A stretch of DNA of 64,000 nucleotides from Litoribacter ruber (GTDB lineage Bacteria; Bacteroidota; Bacteroidia; Cytophagales; Cyclobacteriaceae), in assembly GCF_018500185.1 (NCBI RefSeq), contig NZ_JAHBGI010000005.1:244845-308844 (forward strand), written 5' to 3'. Numbering within the stretch: position 1 is the stretch's first letter; each line of letters begins with the position of its first letter. This document shows positions 26,849 to 34,366 of this stretch, piece after piece. Below the pieces are notes generated by a model. That model made no database searches and was not told the origin of the DNA. It was given only the letters and a program-made list of their open reading frames with translations. Made by a program: the position numbers and the translations under genes.

Positions 26849-29038
26849 TTGAACCAACTTAGGAAATCCATAGAAAAAGTACAATGGCAATTACGAGCCA
26901 ATGCCCTGCTCAAGGCCTTCCTCATGGCCTCTGTTCTGGGGTTACTTTCTTTTGCGTTTCTGGATTCCGAGTGGGTGGCTGTTAGCTTGGCAGGATTGGT
27001 TTTTATGGGCTTGTCTTATGTCTTTGGGGCTTTTGCTGCTCAAAGGGAAAGCGCCTTGGCGATTTTGCACCGAAACATAGACCAAATGGAGTATAGCCTG
27101 GATCTGCTGAGCAAAAACCAGCTGACCATCGCCGAGCAACTCCAACTTGAAAGGCTCAACCAAAAAGTAGGCAACACCATCATTCCTAGCGTGTGGAAGC
27201 AAAACCTTATCCCGTTTTTAGGTTTGCTAATTTTTGCTGTAGGTATTTATTTCCTGAGCTCTTATTTACCCCAACATCAAATCACTGAGGAAAACCAACC
27301 ATTCATCAGCAGCAGTTCCCCTGCCGATCGCAACGAGCGGCCTGCCCTACAGTTAGAGAAAACATCCATCCACATCACCCCTCCGCCCTACACCGGGCTG
27401 AAGCCAACCAAGCAGCGGGAAATGGACCTAAGTGTAATGGCAGGTAGCCAGGTGGAGTGGAACTTGGATTTCAACTGGACAGATGATCTACAGGTTGACT
27501 TGGTAAATCAAGCCGGAGAAAAGTTGAGTTTTTCCTCCAAGGATGGCTCTTTCAGCCTCAGGGAAAAAGCACTTTCATCGGGAATCTATTCCATTCAGGT
27601 ATTTCAGGGAGAAGAGGAGCATTTAAGGACGCCATTCCATAAGATTGAAGTCATACAGGACAAGGCGCCGGTAATTGAACCCAAGCAGAAAGAGGTGTAC
27701 ACCTACCATTCCATCCGTGACGAACAGAGGACTACCCTATCAGCAAAAGTTAGTGATGACTTTTTGGTCACGGAGGTTTACCTGGTGGCCACGCTGGCAA
27801 GGGGTTCGGGTGAAAATGTGAAATTCAGGGAGACTAGGATCCCTTTTGAAAAGACCCATTTCAAGAGTGCCCAAATGGAAAGGACCCTGGATTTTAAAGC
27901 GCTAAATTTCCGGCCGGGAGATGAGCTGTATTATTACTGGGCGGCAAGGGACAACCGACAGCCTGAAGCCAACACGGCACGGTCAGAGACCTTTTTCATC
28001 AAATACCGCGATACCACGGCCATGAGTGAGGCAGAACTCACCACCATGGCCGTACAGGTGCTACCCGAGTATTTCCGCAGCCAGCGGCAGATCATAATAG
28101 ATACAGAAAAGCTTATAGCAGAAAGGGGCAAAAAGGCAGAAAAGGCATTCAACTCCACTTCCAATGAAATCGGCTATGACCAAAAGCTGTTGCGTATGCG
28201 CTATGGCCAATACTTGGGTGAAGAATTTGAGAGCAGCGCAGGGGGCGGAGACCCGATGGCTGATGGAGACGGTGACCTTTTGGAAGGCTTTATGCACAAG
28301 CACGACCAAGAAGGTGAGCATGAGCCTGACCATGGGCATTCGCATGACCACGGGCACGGCCATGAGCATGAGGAAACAAATAGTCAAAGTAAAGATGACG
28401 GTGGGCTGGGCAATCTGCTGGAAAACTTCATCCACGCCCATGAGGATGATGAGACGAACACTTTCTTTGAAGAATCGACCAGAGGTATTCTTAAGGCTGC
28501 CTTGGAAAACATGTGGCAGTCAGAATTGCATCTGAGGATGTTTGAGCCCGAGAAAGCATTGCCTTACCAAAACAAAGCCTTGGAGCTGCTCAAGTCGGTG
28601 CAGCAAAAGTCAAGAGTCTATGTAAGGCGGACGGGTTTTGATCCCCCCCCAATCAAAGAAGCCGAAAAGCGGCTTTCAGGGGATTTGGATAAAATCCATG
28701 TCCAAGACTTAAAAACCCTGGAGTTTGACACCGAAAAAACGGCGCAATTGGCGGCAAAAATACTTGGGTTCCTGGAAAGAGAAACGCTTGCTGAAGCCGA
28801 CAGGCAGGTAGTACGGGAATTCGGCAACTATTGGACTGTGCGGATGCAGACTTCCGGCATGGACGACTGGAACCAGCTCATCAGCCTCCAAAAGCTCGCA
28901 AGCGGAGAAGCGCTATCTTTTGATGAAAAAGCCAAATTACAACAGAAATTGACCACTTTTCTAAAAAACCAACCACGGCCAAAACAAAGCCGTGGAAATA
29001 AACAGCTGGAAAGAAACTTATGGAAAAACCTGCCATGA
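26849..29038 (+). CDS. DUF4175-like membrane protein with histidine-rich segment
   Basis: 729 residues from TTG at 26849 (LNQLRKSIEKV). Two or three N-terminal membrane segments (ALLKAFLMASVLGLLSFAFL, VAVSLAGLVFMGLSYVFGAF, LIPFLGLLIFAVGIYFLSSY) precede a long soluble domain with the conserved VEWNLDFNW and LKATVSDDFLVTEVYL-like strands. A glycine/acid/histidine-rich linker (about 470-515) contains a run of ten or more His in alternating DHGH and HEHE blocks, unlike typical members, which suggests metal binding. Coupled to the next gene by ATGA (29035-29038). It probably continues the MoxR/Bat locus after the toxin-antitoxin insertion. Confidence 0.78.
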   Translation: MNQLRKSIEKVQWQLRANALLKAFLMASVLGLLSFAFLDSEWVAVSLAGLVFMGLSYVFGAFAAQRESALAILHRNIDQMEYSLDLLSKNQLTIAEQLQLERLNQKVGNTIIPSVWKQNLIPFLGLLIFAVGIYFLSSYLPQHQITEENQPFISSSSPADRNERPALQLEKTSIHITPPPYTGLKPTKQREMDLSVMAGSQVEWNLDFNWTDDLQVDLVNQAGEKLSFSSKDGSFSLREKALSSGIYSIQVFQGEEEHLRTPFHKIEVIQDKAPVIEPKQKEVYTYHSIRDEQRTTLSAKVSDDFLVTEVYLVATLARGSGENVKFRETRIPFEKTHFKSAQMERTLDFKALNFRPGDELYYYWAARDNRQPEANTARSETFFIKYRDTTAMSEAELTTMAVQVLPEYFRSQRQIIIDTEKLIAERGKKAEKAFNSTSNEIGYDQKLLRMRYGQYLGEEFESSAGGGDPMADGDGDLLEGFMHKHDQEGEHEPDHGHSHDHGHGHEHEETNSQSKDDGGLGNLLENFIHAHEDDETNTFFEESTRGILKAALENMWQSELHLRMFEPEKALPYQNKALELLKSVQQKSRVYVRRTGFDPPPIKEAEKRLSGDLDKIHVQDLKTLEFDTEKTAQLAAKILGFLERETLAEADRQVVREFGNYWTVRMQTSGMDDWNQLISLQKLASGEALSFDEKAKLQQKLTTFLKNQPRPKQSRGNKQLERNLWKNLP

Positions 29039-30645
29039 TAAATTTCGAGTTTCCTTTTGACGCGGGCTGGAGCGTATTGTTGTTGCTCTTGATGGCAGTA
29101 ATTTTAGCCCTTCAGGTGATGTGGGTATTGAACACCAAGCGGCTTTCCACACCAAGAAAACTCATCCGCCTAGGGTTGAATGTTATATTCCTACTCAGTA
29201 TTGCCCTACTCATTTTTGCTCCTTATATAGAAAAGGAAAACCCTAGGCAGCAAGCCTTGGTATATGCACCAAACATTTCCCAAGACCTAGCCCAGCAATA
29301 CAGCGATAGCTTGAAGATAGAAACATTGGTTCCAATTGAAGATTTTAAAGGCAAAGGAGATGTATACTTACTGGGACATGACTTTGACGCCAAAGATTTA
29401 GCGAAGCTCTATGGGTCAAGTGTACAATGGACGGGAGCTTATGAAAACGGAGTGTTCTCACACCTTGAATGGGAGGGAATTCTCCGACAGGGCCAACGCC
29501 AATATGTGAGAGGAAATATTGTAGTGGCAGAAGACACTGAGATCAGTATTCATATGGGCGATGATAGGCTGGATAGCATTCAATTAATCTTGGGGGATAA
29601 GTCATTTCAACTACAGTTTCTGGCAAAAGCCACTGGCAGAAACGAGGTTAGCCTTAGGGTAAATGGCGAAGAGAAAGGCCTGGTCAGGTATTTTGCCTTA
29701 CCTAATGCACCTATCCATTACAAATTGCTTTTCAGCTATCCGGACATGGAAAACCGCCGATTGGCAGAATGGCTGGGCACACAGGGACAAAATCTGAGCA
29801 GCAGCATCCAAACCTCCGCTGAGGCGCAGCAACTGGCAGAGACTAGTGGGGAGGAAATCCAGTTTTACATCACTGAGCCCAGCATGGCCAACACGGCAGC
29901 CCTCAGCGAGGCAGTGGAAGAGGGTGCGAGCATACTGTTTACCAACTTCGAAAATACCGAGGCCCAAATTTTACAGATCAACCGGGCATTGGGCACGGGA
30001 TTCCAGCTAAGCAGGGTGAGCCAAGAAGGCAATAGGCAGGTAGGAAGTAACCTAACCTCACTTCCTTTCCGCTTTGCGGAAAAACCCAACCAATGGGAAT
30101 TCTATGATGGGGCTGTGGCATATCAGGAATTGGGCGGTGCAAAGGTGGGGATCAGCCTACTGGAAAACACCTTCCCCATAGCATTTCAAGGAGACACAGT
30201 CCGCTATGGTGAGATCTGGAGCCAGATCTTGGATCCTATGCGCCCCATAGAAGGCGAATACTACTCTCTAAAGCAGCCTGTTTTTGAAGGATTTGCAACC
30301 GAGATCGAGGTCAATTCCTCCAATCCTATAAATAGACTCATTGCCGATGAGGACACGGTGTTTATGGCAAGTTCACCCATCAATTCATTTATTACAAAAG
30401 GAAAGTGGATTCCTGCAGGGAATGGCTGGGTCACTCTTTCGGATTCCTTGGAGATTTACATTCATGCAAATGAATTTAAGGAAGTCCACCAAAACCAACT
30501 TATTTCCCACTTTCTTAGAAGCCAACCCCCTCTTCGTGGCACCGAAATACTTACAGAAAAAAAGCCTTTATCCTCTTGGTGGATTTTAGGGTTGATTGTG
30601 GTTTCGGCATCGATGCTGTGGGTGGAGCCGAGGGTAAATAAATGA
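29035..30645 (+). CDS. BatA-like membrane protein with large periplasmic domain
   Basis: 536 residues from the ATG at 29035, which overlaps the upstream stop as ATGA; an ATG at 29020 is possible but would run inside the previous gene. Two N-terminal membrane segments (LLLLLMAVILALQVMWVL, LIRLGLNVIFLLSIALLIFA), a long extracytoplasmic portion with a repeat of beta strands, and a C-terminal segment (SSWWILGLIVVSASMLWV). The layout matches the BatA-type gene at 24628-25797 with a larger insertion. No MIDAS is visible. Its role is probably structural in the same envelope complex. Confidence 0.75.
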   Translation: MINFEFPFDAGWSVLLLLLMAVILALQVMWVLNTKRLSTPRKLIRLGLNVIFLLSIALLIFAPYIEKENPRQQALVYAPNISQDLAQQYSDSLKIETLVPIEDFKGKGDVYLLGHDFDAKDLAKLYGSSVQWTGAYENGVFSHLEWEGILRQGQRQYVRGNIVVAEDTEISIHMGDDRLDSIQLILGDKSFQLQFLAKATGRNEVSLRVNGEEKGLVRYFALPNAPIHYKLLFSYPDMENRRLAEWLGTQGQNLSSSIQTSAEAQQLAETSGEEIQFYITEPSMANTAALSEAVEEGASILFTNFENTEAQILQINRALGTGFQLSRVSQEGNRQVGSNLTSLPFRFAEKPNQWEFYDGAVAYQELGGAKVGISLLENTFPIAFQGDTVRYGEIWSQILDPMRPIEGEYYSLKQPVFEGFATEIEVNSSNPINRLIADEDTVFMASSPINSFITKGKWIPAGNGWVTLSDSLEIYIHANEFKEVHQNQLISHFLRSQPPLRGTEILTEKKPLSSWWILGLIVVSASMLWVEPRVNK

Positions 30646-30670
30646 AGTTTTAGAAACCTGCCAATAAAAA

Positions 30671-30985
30671 CTACTCCTGTTGATTAATAGCATACATCGT
30701 ATCCCTCTCCTCCCCCTTCAGCCTCAACAGCTTGGCGATGCGGTCGGGGGTGGGCTTGCCAAGGGAGAACCGGCACTTTGGAAAAACAAAAGCCCCACAG
30801 CACAGGCAAAGCCGACAAAAAACAGCTTCTAAAACTGCTGGGCGGTCAAAACTTCATACCGCGCCATTTTATCCTCTAGGGGCAAGTCGCTTTTAAGGTT
30901 TCTCTTCATGCCCTGATGAAAATTGAGCCACTGGAGAACCAACAGTGCAAAACCATGATCAGCAGAACCCATTACCGAAAAGTTC
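30671..30985 (-). pseudogene. Decayed copy of the membrane protein at 32603-33097
   Basis: The minus strand reads the same C-terminus as the intact gene (SLGKPTPDRIAKLLRLKGE then RDTMYAINQQE and stop at 30671). Upstream a block of about 50 bases is missing or scrambled, the frame is lost, and the 5' third is absent beyond about 30985. The intact paralogue is about 1.9 kb away in the same orientation. The peptide and lipoprotein genes lie between the two. Confidence 0.8.
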
Positions 30986-31094
30986 GCACCTTCTTCCTAA
31001 TGGTTATTTGGGTTGATTATTTTTAATTTAACTATAAAGCGGGGTGAACCAATTTTTCTTCATAAAAAAATTCAACTAACACTTGCATCAATTT

Positions 31095-31111
31095 AAAAAA
31101 AAAAAAAAAAA
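31095..31111. repeat. Run of 17 adenines
   Basis: An uninterrupted A17 tract, 46 bases before the start of the small secreted peptide. Runs this long change length easily by slippage and could alter promoter spacing, but no promoter is mapped here. Confidence 0.9.
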
Positions 31112-31157
31112 CATATTGCATTTGTAAATATTTTATCACTAACATATTCTTTGTTCT

Positions 31158-31337
31158 ATGAAAAAAGTAAAACTAATTTTGGGAGTTTCACTATTATCAT
31201 TTGGCTTAACACTTAACGTGAATGCAAGTGATTGGTGGGTTTGGAATGAAACTACATTTTCGTGCGAAAACCTGGCAACTGGTCCATATTGTGCAATACA
31301 AAAGCCAAGTTGTGATGATGGCCCTGTAGTAGAATAA
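31158..31337 (+). CDS. Small secreted peptide, NVEALA-like
   Basis: 59 residues. The signal peptide (MKKVKLILGVSLLSFGLTL) ends in LNVNAS, a sequence strikingly like the NVEALA motif of small exported Bacteroidota proteins. The mature part is about 35 residues, rich in aromatics (WWVWNE) with three Cys (SCEN, YCAIQ, SCDD). Too short for standard gene callers. It lies 44 bases upstream of a DUF4221 lipoprotein gene, the usual companion of NVEALA-type peptides, with a hairpin between. The similarity is by eye; without a search I cannot say whether it belongs to the family or is only analogous. Confidence 0.75.
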   Translation: MKKVKLILGVSLLSFGLTLNVNASDWWVWNETTFSCENLATGPYCAIQKPSCDDGPVVE

Positions 31338-31345
31338 TTAAATTT

Positions 31346-31367
31346 AGGGAGGGTAATTATCCTCCCT
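31346..31367 (+). promoter_or_regulatory. Intercistronic hairpin between peptide and lipoprotein genes
   Basis: Arms AGGGAGG (31346-31352) and CCTCCCT (31361-31367) with an eight-base loop, followed by TTTAAAT. It lies 9 bases after the peptide stop and 14 before the next start. It may end or stabilise the peptide message so that more peptide than lipoprotein is made. Confidence 0.6.
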
Positions 31368-31381
31368 TTAAATATAAAACA

Positions 31382-32518
31382 ATGTATAAGGCAATTATTT
31401 TATTTTTCTCTTTGACATTTTTGGTTTCCTGTGAAAATTCAGAAATTTCACCAGCCTACTCTTTAATTCTATCCGATAGTCTGTCAATCAAAATTGGCAG
31501 CAACGTGGACCCCAGCACCTTTGCGGTCCAATATCACGAAGGCAATCTTTACTGGTGGAATCAAAATAGAAGTTCAATCAGTAAATTTGATTTGGAGACA
31601 GGAAGGTCTTCACAATGGCTTAAATATGAATATGAAGGACCCAATGGAATCGGGAATGTTTTGGGCTTTCATATACATTCGGAGGACAGTATTTTTATAC
31701 CTGCCTCTCACAAAAATATAATCTCCTTAGTAAATAATGAGGGAAAACTGCTTAACAAATTCGATTATGACCACCCCACAGAAATTTATTCCCCCACAAG
31801 TTCTTTAAGCAGATATGGAACGCAATTTACCGTATCGGACGGTAAGCTATTTTTCCAAAGTCCTCCCAATTACATTGCCTTTGAATCCTTGAGTTCACAA
31901 ATTTTAAATGAATACATCCCTTTCCTGCACTTGGACATAAGTGAAGCTACGATTTCTCCATTATCATTCCGGTATGGCAGTGAACTTATTGAGGGACAAA
32001 AGCAAAAATCACAAAGCGCTATCTGTAGTCATGATGGCAAACTTTATTTCAAACACCTGTATAGTAGAAAGCTTTATATTTATGACATAAAATCAGAAGA
32101 AACTGAAATCATAGAACTTCCCTCCACGCTTTTGACCAAATACTCCAATGAGTATGAAGAAGGAGCCACTTCCAAAAGTGTGGACCAGTACATGAATGAA
32201 TTGATCAGGACTTCTGCCTCTCACTCATTCCACTATGATCCTTACCGTGATGTTTTTTATGAGCTGGCCTGGCCTGGGGAAGAGTTACCTAAAAATGCCA
32301 ATTGGATGGATTACAGCTTATTTCTTCCATATTTTATTGTCAATGTATTCGACAAAGAATTCAATTTGATTGCCGAACACAAGGTCAAGGAAAACACCTA
32401 TTTACCCCATTTATCATTTATTACCGAAAATGGTCTTAACCTTATAGCCAACCATCCTGAAAAAGAAGGGATCTCAGAGGATGAAATTGTAATCCACACT
32501 TTTGAGCTTATACAATAG
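31382..32518 (+). CDS. DUF4221 lipoprotein (beta-propeller-like)
   Basis: 378 residues. Signal peptide and lipobox LVSC (residues 14-17), then a beta-rich domain of the DUF4221 type (GNLYWWNQNRSSISKFDLETG, EGPNGIGNVLGF, SHDGKLYFKHLYSRKLYIYD). It probably forms a six-bladed propeller at the cell surface. It is in the same AT-rich block as the small peptide, suggesting joint acquisition. A paralogue is at 58255-59394, without a peptide gene. The GPNGIG motif is shared with that paralogue (GPNGVG). Function is not established for this family. Confidence 0.8.
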   Translation: MYKAIILFFSLTFLVSCENSEISPAYSLILSDSLSIKIGSNVDPSTFAVQYHEGNLYWWNQNRSSISKFDLETGRSSQWLKYEYEGPNGIGNVLGFHIHSEDSIFIPASHKNIISLVNNEGKLLNKFDYDHPTEIYSPTSSLSRYGTQFTVSDGKLFFQSPPNYIAFESLSSQILNEYIPFLHLDISEATISPLSFRYGSELIEGQKQKSQSAICSHDGKLYFKHLYSRKLYIYDIKSEETEIIELPSTLLTKYSNEYEEGATSKSVDQYMNELIRTSASHSFHYDPYRDVFYELAWPGEELPKNANWMDYSLFLPYFIVNVFDKEFNLIAEHKVKENTYLPHLSFITENGLNLIANHPEKEGISEDEIVIHTFELIQ

Positions 32519-32602
32519 AAAAAGAGAACTGTTCATTATTCGATATTTAAATAATAATGAATGATGAACGCCGAATGACGAATAATGAAGTAAGGGAAAC
32601 CC

Positions 32603-33097
32603 CTACTCCCGCTGATTAATAGCGTAAATCAAGTCCTTTTCCTCGCCCTTAAGCCTCAAAAGCTTGGCGATGCGGTCGGGGGTAGGCTTGCCAAGGGAGA
32701 CGTACACCAAGGTTACAGCATAGGCGATCGTAAAGCCTGCACTGTCATAAAACAGCAGACCAATGGCACAGGCAAAACCTATGAAAAAGAGCTTGTAAAA
32801 CCGCTGCATAGTCAGAACTGAATACCTGTCCACTTTTTCTTCAAGAGAAATTTCGCTTTTTCTGACTTTCTTGATCCCTTGGTGGAAATTGAACCACTGC
32901 AATACCAAAAATGCAATTACCAAGCTCAACAGTACTGTCCCCAACAAAACAGGTAATTCCGGCAGATTCAACTCCATATTTGGGCTGTTGGTGTGCAAAT
33001 ATGCAAACGCAAATGCCGGCAAAGGCAGTCCTGTAAGAATGAGTACATTCCGCTCAAGCACCCGGAACCTGGCTTTTAGATTAACTAATTTTTCCAT
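32603..33097 (-). CDS. Membrane protein, unknown function
   Basis: 164 residues from the ATG at 33097 (MEKLVNLKARFRVLE); an ATG at 33130 would add eleven unlikely residues. Four membrane-spanning stretches (LILTGLPLPAFAFAYL, LPVLLGTVLLSLVIAFLVL, RFYKLFFIGFACAIGLLFY, GFTIAYAVTLVYVSL), then a conserved tail LGKPTPDRIAKLLRLKGEE. A decayed copy lies at 30671-30985. I do not recognise the family. Confidence 0.72.
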   Translation of the reverse strand: MEKLVNLKARFRVLERNVLILTGLPLPAFAFAYLHTNSPNMELNLPELPVLLGTVLLSLVIAFLVLQWFNFHQGIKKVRKSEISLEEKVDRYSVLTMQRFYKLFFIGFACAIGLLFYDSAGFTIAYAVTLVYVSLGKPTPDRIAKLLRLKGEEKDLIYAINQRE

Positions 33098-33176
33098 CTT
33101 ATATTTGAGCCACAAAGACACAAAGAACACAAAAATAATTCTTCTCTGCGCCCTCTGGTCCTCTGCGGTTATTCTT

Positions 33177-34283
33177 TTATTCTATAGCTATTTTAACATC
33201 CCCACTCATCGGTCTGGAAACACAGCAAAGAATATATCCCTCCTCTTTTTCGCTTTCCGAAAGCCCGGCATCCTCATCCATTTTCACCTCACCCGATACC
33301 AGCTTGCCCATGCAGGCGGTACACAGCCCACTCTGGCAGCTGTATGGCATGTCCAGGTCCTCATCAAGACCGGCCTCCAGGATAGTCTTATCAGGCGTGA
33401 CTTCAAAGCTGTATTCCTGTCCTTCCAGCATCACCAAAACGGTACGGGCCAACTCTGGCACCTCCCCTACTCCCTGAGCAGTAGGATCACCAGCATCTTC
33501 CGAAGCTGAAGTGTAGAAGCTCTCCTGAATAATATCCTCCTTGCGCTCCCCTATAGCCAATAAGGTATCCTTGGCCGTAGCCATCAGAGCTTCCGGACCG
33601 CAAAGGTAAAACTTTTTGCTTTCAGCCTCAGGGTAAGCACGGGTGGAGAGCACTTCCTTGATCTTTTCAGCATCTATCCTGCCCCTTAGCCCTTTCCAGC
33701 TATCACTAGGCTGGGTAAGATTGTGCACCACATCAAGTTGAGGGTATTTTCCCTGCAGGTCCTCAAGAGGCTTTTTGAAGATAATCTGATCTTCGGACCT
33801 ACTACAGTAAAGTAACGTTATCTTGGACTCTGGTTCATTTACCAGTAGGGATTTGATGATCCCCATCACGGGGGTGATTCCGCTTCCAGCAGCAATCATG
33901 GTGAAATGCCGTCTGTTTTTGGAATGCAAATCAGTGGTAAAATTCCCCATCGGCTTGAGAATCGTAATCGTCTTGCCGGGAAACATTTTATCATTCAAGA
34001 AATTGGAAACCAGCCCGTCCTTCACCCGCTTGATCGTAATACCAGGGTGGGGATCCATGAAGGGTGAGGTACAAAGACTATAACTCCTCCTCACTTCCTT
34101 GCCATCGATATCCAGGATAACGGTCAAAAATTGACCCGCCTTATAATCCAAATAAGGCTCTGGCTGCTCAAAAAATAGGGTGACCGTATCTGGGGTCTCC
34201 CTTACCACTTCTCTTATTTTCAGCGAAAGGTACTGGCTACCCTTCGGTTTTTCTTCTTTCTTTTTCCTGAATAAGTTGAACAT
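33177..34283 (-). CDS. Ferredoxin-type flavin reductase (PaaK/HmpA-like)
   Basis: 368 residues from ATG 34283 (MFNLFRKKKEEKPKG); the longer frame from 34352 is not supported. FAD-binding part with RRSYSLCTSP (about 65-74), NAD-binding part with IAAGSGITPVMGIIKSLL and CGPEALM, then a C-terminal plant-type 2Fe-2S ferredoxin domain with CQSGLCTAC (CxxxxCxxC) and a final Cys pair ILCC. It transfers electrons from NAD(P)H to an oxygenase or another acceptor. No oxygenase is encoded nearby, so its partner is unlinked. The start was chosen for a basic N-terminus without a membrane segment. Confidence 0.9.
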   Translation of the reverse strand: MFNLFRKKKEEKPKGSQYLSLKIREVVRETPDTVTLFFEQPEPYLDYKAGQFLTVILDIDGKEVRRSYSLCTSPFMDPHPGITIKRVKDGLVSNFLNDKMFPGKTITILKPMGNFTTDLHSKNRRHFTMIAAGSGITPVMGIIKSLLVNEPESKITLLYCSRSEDQIIFKKPLEDLQGKYPQLDVVHNLTQPSDSWKGLRGRIDAEKIKEVLSTRAYPEAESKKFYLCGPEALMATAKDTLLAIGERKEDIIQESFYTSASEDAGDPTAQGVGEVPELARTVLVMLEGQEYSFEVTPDKTILEAGLDEDLDMPYSCQSGLCTACMGKLVSGEVKMDEDAGLSESEKEEGYILCCVSRPMSGDVKIAIE

Positions 34284-34366
34284 TTGCGCAATATAAATTA
34301 AAAGAGAAATAAGGAAATAGGTACCGCATTCCTTTATTTCCCTATTTCGCATAGCATATTTCTTAA

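Noticed and set aside
30341..30589. 82-residue frame inside the BatA-like gene
   Set aside because: Shadow of the gene at 29035-30645, with no domain or ribosome site of its own.
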